From Verrucomicrobiota bacterium (lineage in GTDB: Bacteria; Verrucomicrobiota; Verrucomicrobiia; Limisphaerales; UBA8199), in assembly GCA_003176045.1 (NCBI GenBank), contig PSRM01000370.1, forward strand, positions 1 through 37,968: a stretch of DNA of 37,968 bases, given 5' to 3'. Under the pieces are notes generated by a model. The model was not told the DNA's origin, did not search any database, and saw only the letters and a program-made list of their open reading frames with translations. Shown one piece after another: positions 7,755 through 15,155 of this stretch. The position numbers and the translations under genes are program-made. Position 1 is the first letter of the stretch. Every line of letters begins with the position of its first letter.

Positions 7755-7756
7755 TG

Positions 7757-7844
7757 CAATTCAACCGCGAATAAACGCGAATGGACGCGAACCAAGAGAA
7801 TAAATCAATTATTCGCGTTCATTCGCGTCCATTCGCGGTTCGAA
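7757..7844. repeat. Inverted repeat of cgcgaatggacgcgaa units
   Basis: AACCGCGAATAAACGCGAAT at 7764-7783 faces ATTCGCG...TCCATTCGCGGTT at 7809-7841 around an A/T-rich centre. It separates two convergent genes and could terminate both. Its right arm runs into the UDG gene and encodes that protein's last residues (RTANGRE) and stop. Confidence 0.7.
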
Positions 7845-8496
7845 GCTTTCTCAACACCCTCCTGAGCAGCGCGAAATCCTTTTTGATTTTCTGCGCCAAA
7901 TCCTCGCGGTAAAACCGCACAGCCGGGTGATAGCTGGCCAGGTATTTGCGGCCGTCGCGTTCGATGATTTTCTCCCGGGCTTCATCTACGCTGGAGATGC
8001 CGAGCATTTTTTTAACCGCAACACTTCCAAGGAGTAAAATGAGCTTCGGGTTCACCGCCCGGATTTGCTCGGACAAATAATCGGATGTGCAGGTGTCAAT
8101 CTCTACGGCTTTGGGTGTCCGATTTCCGGGCGGGCGGCACTTCACGATGTTCGTAATGAAAAAATCGTCGCGGGTGAAGGGTGTGCCTTCTAAAACATGA
8201 TCCAGATACTTGCCTGCGCTACCCACAAAAGGCTGGCCGGTTTGGTCCTCTTTCTTGCCCGGGGCCTCGCCGATTATCATGACAGGCGCAGTTGGCCTCC
8301 CCTCGCCCGGCACGGCAACGGTCCGCGAAGCGTGGAGGGGGCATTTGATGCATACGCGAATTCTCGCCGCCAGGGCCTCCAGTGCACTGAGGCGAAACCG
8401 CTCCTTGGATCGGGGAAGTGGCTTGGACTGACTCTTGCGACTTCGGTCTCTTGGCTGGACAGAGAGTCGCCTGGGAGCGACCAGCATGTTAGGCAT
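7819..8496 (-). CDS. Family 4 uracil-DNA glycosylase (Fe-S)
   Basis: Removes uracil from DNA as the first step of base-excision repair; cytoplasmic. Of 225 residues, the four Cys ligands of the [4Fe-4S] cluster are visible: C49-x2-C52, C120 (in VKCRPPGNR) and C136. The active-site motif GEAPG (76-80) and the C-terminal SYHPA (His190) are also present, as in thermophile-type UDG. I choose ATG 8496 because AAAGGAG lies 11 nt upstream; an in-frame TTG at 8517 is the alternative. The first 38 residues form a basic, disordered extension. The gene follows the DUF72 gene by 17 nt, so the pair is likely one transcript. The last seven residues derive from the 7757-7844 repeat. Confidence 0.9.
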   Translation of the reverse strand: MPNMLVAPRRLSVQPRDRSRKSQSKPLPRSKERFRLSALEALAARIRVCIKCPLHASRTVAVPGEGRPTAPVMIIGEAPGKKEDQTGQPFVGSAGKYLDHVLEGTPFTRDDFFITNIVKCRPPGNRTPKAVEIDTCTSDYLSEQIRAVNPKLILLLGSVAVKKMLGISSVDEAREKIIERDGRKYLASYHPAVRFYREDLAQKIKKDFALLRRVLRKLRTANGRE

Positions 8497-8513
8497 ACTA
8501 TAATTATCTCCTT

Positions 8514-9422
8514 TCAAGCCGCTTTCTTGTATTGCCTTGCCATTTCCTCGTCCAGGATCTCCTGGAGCGCCGCCGCCGCCCGGGGCGCGTAATCCGCTTT
8601 ATTGGTGTTGAATATCACATGGACCTCCTTCGCCTCTGAGGCGGCATCTTCCGCTCTCTGGGCGATTTCCTCCAACTCGGCTCTGGGGTAATCGTAATCG
8701 AAACGCCCGGCTACGGTGCGTTCGCGCACGTAGGCCTCTGCGTTGCGGCCATGGGCGCGCAGGTATGCGAGCTTCGGATTTGTAACGAGGTTAATGCTTG
8801 GGAAAACCATAAAATGCGGATCCTGCGGACCGTCCACCATGACGAAAGCAAGTTTGTGCCGCTCGAAGAATTTCTGAGTGCCGGCCAGGACGCCTCCGGT
8901 TATCCAGTTCCGGTTACGCAGTTCAACGGCCAGCGTGTATCCATGCAGTTGTTCGATGAGCGGCTCCAATTCTTCGAGCCGATTGTCATTGTGCGGGCTG
9001 AAGCCGGGAGAGAGTTGGAGTAATAACGCGCCGAGCTTGCGATTCTCTTTCAGCGGTTGGATCCCGTTCAGAAACAGTTTCACCACAGCTTTTTCCAACT
9101 TAGCAGTTATGATCACTCGACCTTTAGCCACTTTCGCTTGAGAGCGGAGCACCCGCGGCAGCAATTCCAGTTTTGTGCTGTGGCGCGAGAGGAAGCGGTG
9201 CAGCTTTACATTGAACAGAAACCCGTCCGGCGTTTGGTCGCACCATTCCCGGGTAGTTTCCGAATCGGGCACGCCGTAGAAGGTGGTATTAACCTCCACG
9301 AGGCTGAAGTGGTCGGCATACCACCTCAGCCGGTCAGCCGCGCGCACCGACCGCGGATACCAATGCTTTACAAACTCCGGATCGCCCCAACTAGCTGTGC
9401 CTGTGAGAATCTTGCCGGTCAT
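8514..9422 (-). CDS. DUF72 (YecE-like) family protein
   Basis: A 302-residue TIM-barrel-like protein of the widespread DUF72 family. Landmarks are GTASWGDPEF near the N-terminus, RLRWYADHFSLVEVNTTFYG, FNVKLHRFL, LLQLSPGF, LAVELRNRNW and YLRAHGR. The molecular function of the family is not settled; genome contexts often place it near DNA repair or Fe-S proteins, and here it directly precedes a family 4 UDG. The start ATG at 9422 has an excellent ribosome-binding site (AGGAGGT, 6 nt upstream on the minus strand). The gene contains no signal peptide. The short intergenic distance to the UDG gene suggests translation from one mRNA. Confidence 0.88.
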   Translation of the reverse strand: MTGKILTGTASWGDPEFVKHWYPRSVRAADRLRWYADHFSLVEVNTTFYGVPDSETTREWCDQTPDGFLFNVKLHRFLSRHSTKLELLPRVLRSQAKVAKGRVIITAKLEKAVVKLFLNGIQPLKENRKLGALLLQLSPGFSPHNDNRLEELEPLIEQLHGYTLAVELRNRNWITGGVLAGTQKFFERHKLAFVMVDGPQDPHFMVFPSINLVTNPKLAYLRAHGRNAEAYVRERTVAGRFDYDYPRAELEEIAQRAEDAASEAKEVHVIFNTNKADYAPRAAAALQEILDEEMARQYKKAA

Positions 9423-9537
9423 GGACTACCTCCTGCTTAACCTTCGCGCCCATGGGCCAAAATGCAACCTGGGGTTTGTAGTATAACCGCTAGTACCGAA
9501 AGCAGGCCTCAGAGTACGTGCAGATGTCGTGCCTTCA

Positions 9538-9631
9538 AAAGCGGCAGATGGCTGCCGCAAGACGCTCCGCGCTTCAGGCAGCCGACTGGATTCGCGACAG
9601 CTTTTGGACCGCGGCAGCCCTCTGCCGCTTT
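9538..9631. repeat. Palindromic GCGGCAG repeat upstream of nuoA
   Basis: AAAGCGGCAGATGGCTGCCG (from 9538) and the inverted arm 9611-9631 match over 21 nt with one mismatch. Each arm is itself a hairpin (GCGGCAG...CTGCCGC). The enclosed words (AAGACGCTCCGCGCTTC) recur in variant form at 16729-16788 and 20487-20555. Apart from this repeat the gap 9423-9717 shows nothing I can name. Confidence 0.65.
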
Positions 9632-9717
9632 CCCTTGGACTGCCGATGGCGCCTGAAACTCCTACTCACACCCGTTTTTCCCTTGTCAAAAACAGGGAGC
9701 GTTTTAGATTTCGCGAG

Positions 9718-10101
9718 ATGGAAGATTCGCAGATCTATGAATACTTGCCGGTGCTGATGCTCGGCGCCTTGGCTGTGATGTTTTCTTTTGGAATCTTGGT
9801 TGGTTCAGTACTCCTCGGCAAAAAAGGCAAACGGACCCCCATTAAGGACACGCCTTACGAGTGCGGGATGTTGCCGGTGGGTGAAGGGACCACGAGAATG
9901 TCGGTGAAATTTTACCTGGTGGCGATGCTGTTCATCCTTTTCGATATCGAGGTGGTTTTTCTCTATCCCTGGGCGGCTGTGTATCGGGAGATGCTTAGGA
10001 CGGATCCGGGCTTAATTCTGGGAGCAATGGTTTCGTTCCTGGCGATTTTGTTTGTAGGTTACATTTACGCGCTGAAAAAGGGAGCTTTTGATTGGCACTG
10101 A
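9718..10101 (+). CDS. nuoA: NADH-quinone oxidoreductase subunit A, orphan
   Basis: Membrane subunit of respiratory complex I. Of 127 residues, three membrane helices are visible (about 10-33, 63-85 and 98-119). The conserved loop between helices 1 and 2 reads TPYECG (45-50), and helix 2 carries the diagnostic KFYLVAMLFILFDIEVVFLY. Length and motifs are normal for NuoA. I start at ATG 9718 (MEDSQIYEYLP); longer in-frame starts would run through the palindromic repeat at 9538-9631. No other nuo gene is present on either side, whereas nuoA usually heads the nuo operon. It is therefore an isolated copy, either split from the main operon or a second paralogue. Confidence 0.9.
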   Translation: MEDSQIYEYLPVLMLGALAVMFSFGILVGSVLLGKKGKRTPIKDTPYECGMLPVGEGTTRMSVKFYLVAMLFILFDIEVVFLYPWAAVYREMLRTDPGLILGAMVSFLAILFVGYIYALKKGAFDWH

Positions 10102-10102
10102 A

Positions 10103-10245
10103 CTGTGAAACGTGATGCGTGAAACGTGAAGAGGGAGGGTCAGAAGTCTTCCACACCATCGGTGCGACCATCGCGGCACCGTTCGACTTCACAAAGGACA
10201 ACCGCATGTTCGTCATCGGCTCTCACGTTTCATGTTTCGTGTTGG
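10103..10245. repeat. Inverted gtgaaacgtg repeats around a gene start
   Basis: GTGAAACGTGATGCGTGAAA (from 10104) is the inverse of TCACGTTTCATGTTTCGTG at 10222-10240. The same word in tandem is found at 31980-31999. The arms bracket about 90 bases and include the region in which the phospholipase-like gene must start. Confidence 0.55.
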
Positions 10246-10758
10246 GTGTTTGCGGTTCTTACCGGCTGCACGCCTCAATCCTCCGTTCCTGAAGGCATCC
10301 AGGTTTACTTTTCACCTAAAGGCGGCGCGACGGAGGCTGTGGTAGATGCGCTGGGGCGCGCCACCAATTCCGTACTAGTTCAGGCCTACAGTTTTACGTC
10401 TGCGCCAATTGCGCGGGCGTTGGTGGACGCGCATCGACGCGGAGTGAGGGTGAATGTGATCCTGGACCACAGTCAGCGCACTGAAAAGTATTCAGAGGCC
10501 GATTTTCTTCGGCACGAAGCGATCCCCACGCTGATTGACGCGCAGCACGCGATTGCGCACAACAAGATCATGATTGTTGACGACTATCTGGTTCTGACCG
10601 GCTCCTTCAATTTCACGAAGCAGGCTGAGGAGCATAATGCCGAGAACCTGCTTGTGATCAATGATCCGGTTCTCGCAAAAAAATACATGGAGAACTGGCA
10701 TGCACATGAGGGTCACTCGGAGGCTTACGAACGCGAGGCTCGCAAGCGCGCTCGATAA
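10126..10758 (+). CDS. Single-HKD phospholipase D-like protein
   Basis: Phosphodiesterase of the PLD/Nuc superfamily, which includes endonucleases and lipid hydrolases that dimerise to complete the active site. One HKD motif is present: H145-N-K147-x4-D152 followed by GSFNFT (159-164). Size and single motif match the Nuc-like subgroup (Salmonella Nuc and related). A short hydrophobic segment ending AVLTGC (Cys48) suggests a lipoprotein, hence periplasmic action. The first 35 residues (rich in S, T, R) are dubious because the GTG at 10126 lies inside the gtgaaacgtg repeat; the true start is uncertain. The gene follows nuoA by 24 nt. Substrate, DNA or phospholipid, cannot be decided. Confidence 0.75.
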   Translation: MKREGQKSSTPSVRPSRHRSTSQRTTACSSSALTFHVSCWVFAVLTGCTPQSSVPEGIQVYFSPKGGATEAVVDALGRATNSVLVQAYSFTSAPIARALVDAHRRGVRVNVILDHSQRTEKYSEADFLRHEAIPTLIDAQHAIAHNKIMIVDDYLVLTGSFNFTKQAEEHNAENLLVINDPVLAKKYMENWHAHEGHSEAYEREARKRAR

Positions 10759-10759
10759 T

Positions 10760-12928
10760 TCAGGGTTCAGGCAGCATCTGGAGCCTTACCGTTTCAAAGC
10801 ATCGATTCAAACTGCTGTGAGCGGTGAGGTCCCAAAAGGATGTGTGCATTTGGCGCAGGGCAAGAACCGCTGTGGCCCAGGCATTGCCCCAGCCGCTCTC
10901 GATTGACCACGCGCCCCAGCCAACATCTGCTGAACTAGCCCAAGATTCCCAGCGCTGGTCGTCGAACGCGCGGAACCAGGTGCCGTTCAACCAATCGAAT
11001 TTCCTGGAACGTGTTTGGATACGGCAGAGGAATTCTGCGAGTTTGGACTCAGCCTTTGCAAGCCGCGCATCTCCGGTCACAGGAACTGCTTCGTGCAATC
11101 CAAGGAGCGCAAAACCGCTGGTGTAAAGCTGATCGCTAACAGGATCGCCATTTTCCTGTAGCAAAGGCGTCTCGGTCGTGCCGTATTCGTCATTGGATTG
11201 CGGAACCTGATAATGCCCGCCGCGGATTACCCCAAGTCGTTCGCGAATGGCTCCGCATGGCTGTTGGGCCGCAATCAGGTCGGCCGCAACCGTGGCCAGC
11301 CACGTGCGATGCTCCAGAGTCGGTTCCACTCGAGAAAGCCACGCCAGGCACAGGAGCATGTGGGCGCGCTCCAGGTTATTCTGCCATCGCCATCCGCCGG
11401 GATAAGCTTGCATCGTCATTGTAATCGCGCTTCTAGCGCGATCGAGGAAGGGGCGAAACCCGGTTTGATGAAAGGCCCAAAGGTAACACGCCCAAAGATA
11501 GGATTCGAAATGGGGCGAGTAATTGATTGGCCGGCCATTGTAGTAGTATTTCCAACCGTTTTGTTCGAGTGCTGGCAGATCAATTCGGTCTCCCCGAAAT
11601 CCCAGGGCGCCCGTCGTACGAAAATTTGCCAACAGCCCTCGCACTAATGACCTTTCCCAGCGCTCTGTCTTAAGACAGGCCGCTGTGAGCGCGGTTGCCA
11701 GCATGACGCGGGCGTTATCATCGCCGTAGTTGGCTATTCGCCATGCTGGGGCAGTATCGCCCCAGCCGATCAGGCCGAACGCGGGATGCCGCGGGTCGGC
11801 GCGAACACCGGCGCACATTCCTGAGTTGAAATACATGAAATCGAGAAGATTGCTGGCGACGATCGCGCTGGACTTGCGCCGATTCAAGGCTGCGTCAAGG
11901 GCCAAGACCATTGCGGATTCTGCGGTGCAGTCCGCGCGCAAGGGAAGGCGCCGCTGTTGCGTGCCATCAGGCAAAATCCCGGAAGCGTAGCCCTCCAGAA
12001 TGCCGAGCGAGCCATCTCCGTCGGGCTCGCTCGGACCGGGGGGGCGAGTTAATTCGGCGCCCGTCGCCAGAAGATCGTAGAGCGGTTTTTGTTGCGAGGG
12101 ATGGACTAACAGATGCGAATGGGCGAACCAGTGAGCGGCTTCAGAGAACGCATGGCGCTCAAAGTTCCCTCTCAACGGCGTAGTCGGGCCGCAGGCAGGC
12201 GCAACCACGGGGTTGAAATCGAGGTGAACTGAACATTCGGGCGCCAGCCGAGCTAAGATTCGTTCCCAAAGCCGTGCCCAGTCCGAAATTGGCGAGTATC
12301 GGCCAGTCACAAAGCCACTGAGCTTAGTCGTCGCCACGATGAGGTGCCGCTCTGGCAGTTCGAACAGTATCGGGAAGACATTTGTGCTAGGGAGTCCGTA
12401 TATTGCGCGGTCATAGCCTGCAACCCGAGCAACGACCAGGTCAGGGGAAATCGGGACAGCGTTTGTGACAGGCAAAAACTGGCAGGAATGTGCCGATAGA
12501 ATCCGCAGGCGAGGGAATTCAGGGCTGTACATCCCCCAGGAAACGATGATTCGCTCCCAATCTGCGGTCCTGGTGGAGCCGAACTCCAAGCCAGGGATTG
12601 AGTCAGGATATTCGATGAACAGCCGCAACTCCTTCGTGCGGGCCTGCGCGAATAGGTCAGGATCGAGTGTGAGCCGTTTTGCGGGGTAATTATCTGCAAG
12701 CAGCAAAACAGCAGAACCGGGAACGGCTTTTTGAATGGCGTCGCGCGGAGAGGTGAACCGTGGAAAAGCGTGATTTAATGCGATGTAGAGGTCATTGGTC
12801 GATGCACACGAGAATACGAGGGGGTATTCCTCGCCTTCCGACACCGCGGAACCGCATCGCAAGGCCAAAACACAACCCAGGAGAAAGATTGGATTTTTGA
12901 AGTTTTGAAAGCGAGACGATCTATTCAA
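10760..12928 (-). CDS. Large secreted protein of unknown function, possible six-hairpin fold
   Basis: A 722-residue protein I do not recognise. The start is TTG at 12928 giving MNRSSRFQNFKNPIFLLGCVLAL, a plausible signal sequence. Residues about 40-300 are of mixed character. From about 340 to 710 there are regular helical segments with many Trp, Tyr and His (WRIANYGDDNARVML, PHFESYLWACYLWAFHQTG, RAHMLLCLAWLSRV, GWGAWSIESGWGNAWAT). This pattern is typical of (alpha/alpha)6-barrel glycoside hydrolases and lyases. That assignment is inference from pattern only; no catalytic motif can be named. It is convergent with the PLD-like gene (stops 1 nt apart) and stands alone. Family searches would be needed for anything firmer. 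Confidence 0.7.
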   Translation of the reverse strand: MNRSSRFQNFKNPIFLLGCVLALRCGSAVSEGEEYPLVFSCASTNDLYIALNHAFPRFTSPRDAIQKAVPGSAVLLLADNYPAKRLTLDPDLFAQARTKELRLFIEYPDSIPGLEFGSTRTADWERIIVSWGMYSPEFPRLRILSAHSCQFLPVTNAVPISPDLVVARVAGYDRAIYGLPSTNVFPILFELPERHLIVATTKLSGFVTGRYSPISDWARLWERILARLAPECSVHLDFNPVVAPACGPTTPLRGNFERHAFSEAAHWFAHSHLLVHPSQQKPLYDLLATGAELTRPPGPSEPDGDGSLGILEGYASGILPDGTQQRRLPLRADCTAESAMVLALDAALNRRKSSAIVASNLLDFMYFNSGMCAGVRADPRHPAFGLIGWGDTAPAWRIANYGDDNARVMLATALTAACLKTERWERSLVRGLLANFRTTGALGFRGDRIDLPALEQNGWKYYYNGRPINYSPHFESYLWACYLWAFHQTGFRPFLDRARSAITMTMQAYPGGWRWQNNLERAHMLLCLAWLSRVEPTLEHRTWLATVAADLIAAQQPCGAIRERLGVIRGGHYQVPQSNDEYGTTETPLLQENGDPVSDQLYTSGFALLGLHEAVPVTGDARLAKAESKLAEFLCRIQTRSRKFDWLNGTWFRAFDDQRWESWASSADVGWGAWSIESGWGNAWATAVLALRQMHTSFWDLTAHSSLNRCFETVRLQMLPEP

Positions 12929-12958
12929 TAGGGAGGATTAAGCCATATTCGACTCAAG

Positions 12959-13062
12959 GACTGACAGAAAAATTTTGTGACAGAAAAATCGGAAAAATCC
13001 AAAGTCCGAATCCGAAATCCGAAATCTGAATGTAATTAGAGCCTCGCTATCTCGGCTGCTAC
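12959..13062 (+). repeat. Mosaic leader: gacagaaaaat + aaatccg + GAGCCTCG element
   Basis: Three repeat types follow one another. Two gacagaaaaat units lie at 12962-12989, aatccgaaatccgaaatc at about 13009-13027, and a 25-nt element beginning AGAGCCTCG and ending CTCGGCTGCTAC at 13038-13062. The last ends 47 nt before the chelatase start. The same modules recombine at 26957-27063 and 28564-28737. Confidence 0.65.
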
Positions 13063-13109
13063 AGTCGAGGATGCTTGCGCGCACATCTCGTCTGCGTTAA
13101 GCATTGGCG

Positions 13110-13976
13110 ATGGTGCAGGAAGGTTATTCGGATGCGTCGCTGGTGTTGCTTGGCCATGGCTCGACCCTGGATGCGGGGGCCGGCGCGGCCGTATTTCACC
13201 AGGCCAGCGAATTGCGGCGCCGGAAGATATTTGCGGAAGTGCGCGAAGGGTTTTGGAAACAAGAACCGGCCGTGAAGGATGTGTTGGCCGAGCTCACCAC
13301 CCCTCGTTTGTTCATTGTGCCAATGTTTGTAAGCGAAGGTTATTTTAGCCAGACGGTAATCCCTCGCTCGCTGGGTTTTGAGATCGAGAAGGATCGGGAC
13401 GCAAACCGTGTACAGAGACGAGAGGGCCGAACCATCGCGTATTGCAAAGCCATCGGCCCTCACGATCGAATGGCGGACGTTTTGATGACAAGAGCCTCGG
13501 AAGTTATTGACCAATTTCCATTTCCTCGTCCTCCTCAGCCCAGGGAAACTACGCTGTTCATCGCGGGTCACGGCACAGAACAGGAGGAAAACTCCAGGCG
13601 CGCTATTGAACACCAGGCCAGGCTGATTCAAAAGCGGCAGGTTTATGATGACGTCCATGCTGTTTTCCTCGAGGAAGAACCTCGCATCGCGGACTGCTGG
13701 CAGATGGCGCGCACCAGAAATATCGTAGTCGTGCCTTTCTTTATCAGCGACGGACTCCACGTCAAAAAAGACATTCCCCAATTGTTAGGCGGGTCCGGAT
13801 TAGGCGTAGCGCGGCTTCTCCAGGCGGGTCAGCCCGCCTGGCGCAACCCTACCGAGCGAAATGGCAAACTGCTCTGGTACGCTAAAAGCGTAGGCACTCA
13901 CCCGATGGTTGCCGACATCATTCTCGCCAGAGTTGACGAAGCAGCGGCCTGGTGTTCCGAAGCGCCGAAAGCGTAG
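13110..13976 (+). CDS. CbiX/SirB-like sirohydrochlorin chelatase, two domains
   Basis: Inserts a divalent metal (cobalt, nickel or iron) into sirohydrochlorin in members of this family; cytoplasmic. Of 288 residues there are two tandem CbiX-like halves: LVLLGHGST (His16) in the first and LFIAGHGTE (His154) in the second. The second metal-binding His is kept only in the second half (GLHVKKDIP, His217). The equivalent of the first half reads GYFSQTVIP, so only the C-terminal half looks catalytically complete. Residues about 232-246 (RLLQAGQPAW) are encoded by a GC-rich palindrome (CAGGCGGGT...CCCGCCTG), an apparent repeat insertion. ATG 13110 is preferred over TTG 13104. No siroheme/cobalamin genes adjoin it. 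Confidence 0.75.
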   Translation: MVQEGYSDASLVLLGHGSTLDAGAGAAVFHQASELRRRKIFAEVREGFWKQEPAVKDVLAELTTPRLFIVPMFVSEGYFSQTVIPRSLGFEIEKDRDANRVQRREGRTIAYCKAIGPHDRMADVLMTRASEVIDQFPFPRPPQPRETTLFIAGHGTEQEENSRRAIEHQARLIQKRQVYDDVHAVFLEEEPRIADCWQMARTRNIVVVPFFISDGLHVKKDIPQLLGGSGLGVARLLQAGQPAWRNPTERNGKLLWYAKSVGTHPMVADIILARVDEAAAWCSEAPKA

Positions 13977-14019
13977 CGCAGATTGCTAATCCAATGACAC
14001 TAACTTTGCAAATGCGGTC

Positions 14020-14210
14020 GGGCCTAAGTCCCAGAGGGACGACAGACAATAGCCCAGCTAATTTCTGTCCTCTGTTCTCTGTGCTCTGTGCTCTGTGCTC
14101 TGTGCTCTGTGCTCTGTGCTCTGTCCTCTGTTCTCTGACCTCTGTCCTCTATCCTCTATCCCCCTTCCCCTGTCCTCTGCCTTCTTGAGCCTCCTCACGT
14201 CGGCTGCTAC
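14020..14210. repeat. ctgtgctctgtgctc array with flanking repeat elements
   Basis: The gap between the chelatase and tyrA holds no gene. It contains GTCCCAGAGGGACGACAGAC (from 14030, family shared with 5390-5592). About 110 bases of tandem ctctgtgctctgtg/ctctgtcctctg units run from 14066 to 14180. A GAGCCTC...CGGCTGCTAC element lies at 14187-14210 and ends 8 nt before the tyrA start. Confidence 0.7.
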
Positions 14211-14218
14211 AGTGGCGC

Positions 14219-15103
14219 GTGCATTGGAAGAAAATCACCTTGGTCGGCGTCGGCTTGCTGGGCGGTTCGCTCGGGATGGCCTTGAGACAGAGGGGTTTGG
14301 CTGAAAGGGTAACCGGGTTTGTCCGACGGCGCGCGAGCGTGCGGGAATGTAGGCGTTTGGGCGCGGTGGACGTTGGCACTCTGGATCTTAAGGCCGCAGT
14401 GCAAGGGGCGGAGTTGGTCGTGCTTTGCACGCCCATCGCGCAGATGCAGCCGCTCGTCGAGGAGATGCTTCCTGTGCTGCAACGCGGAGCGATCGTCACG
14501 GACGTGGGGAGTGTCAAAGGAATTGTCGTGCGAGACTTGGAGCGCCGGGTCTCAAGCGCCGGCGCGCACTTCGTAGGAAGCCATCCCATGGCAGGCTCGG
14601 AGAAGACGGGTGTCGCGGCCGCGTCGGCTGATCTTTTCATCAACGCCGTTTGCGTCGTCACGCCGACTCCGAAATCCAACGCTGCGGCAGTTCGCAAGGT
14701 GGGCGGGCTTTGGAAATCGGTGGGTGCGCTATTGATCACATTGGATGCGCGGCGGCATGACGAGCTTGTGAGCCGCTCCAGCCATCTGCCGCACGTCCTT
14801 GCGGCGACATTGGCCAACCTGGTTTTAGATCCGGCTCATCCGGTGGCGCAATCGGCCCTGTGCGCCAATGGATTCCGTGATACGACGCGCATCGCTTCCG
14901 GATCTCCTGAGATGTGGCGCGATATTGCCGTGGCTAACCGCAAAAATCTATCGCGAGCCTTGGCGCGATATATCTCGGATGTGCAACGGTTCCGGCGACT
15001 TTTGAAGAGTAACGATCAAAAAGGGATCGCCAAATTCTTCGAGACAGCCAAGGAGCGGCGAGATAAATGGTCGCAACGGGCTGCTTCGAGGTCGCCGGAA
15101 TGA
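14219..15103 (+). CDS. tyrA: Prephenate dehydrogenase
   Basis: Converts prephenate to 4-hydroxyphenylpyruvate with NAD(P)+ in tyrosine synthesis. Of 294 residues, the N-terminal dinucleotide-binding fold shows VGVGLLGGSLG (9-19), and the family motifs VVLCTPI, VTDVGSVKG and the catalytic SHPMAGSE (about 121-128) are all present. The helical C-terminal half carries HDELVSRSSHLPHVLAATL and FRDTTRIASGSPEMWRDI, both diagnostic for TyrA. No ACT or chorismate mutase domain is attached. The start is GTG at 14219, only 8 nt after a copy of the 25-nt leader repeat; no Shine-Dalgarno sequence is visible. aroA follows 52 nt downstream, so the two aromatic genes are likely cotranscribed. Confidence 0.93.
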   Translation: MHWKKITLVGVGLLGGSLGMALRQRGLAERVTGFVRRRASVRECRRLGAVDVGTLDLKAAVQGAELVVLCTPIAQMQPLVEEMLPVLQRGAIVTDVGSVKGIVVRDLERRVSSAGAHFVGSHPMAGSEKTGVAAASADLFINAVCVVTPTPKSNAAAVRKVGGLWKSVGALLITLDARRHDELVSRSSHLPHVLAATLANLVLDPAHPVAQSALCANGFRDTTRIASGSPEMWRDIAVANRKNLSRALARYISDVQRFRRLLKSNDQKGIAKFFETAKERRDKWSQRAASRSPE

Positions 15104-15114
15104 ACGGCTTATTT

Positions 15115-15149
<35 letters not shown>

Positions 15150-15155
15150 AATTGG

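Noticed and set aside
13059-13781. 240-residue minus-strand frame opposite the chelatase
   Set aside because: Antisense shadow; the plus strand has recognisable CbiX motifs.
14066-14180. ctgtgctctgtg array considered as a CRISPR
   Set aside because: Units are contiguous and 7-14 bp long with no unique spacers; no cas genes nearby.
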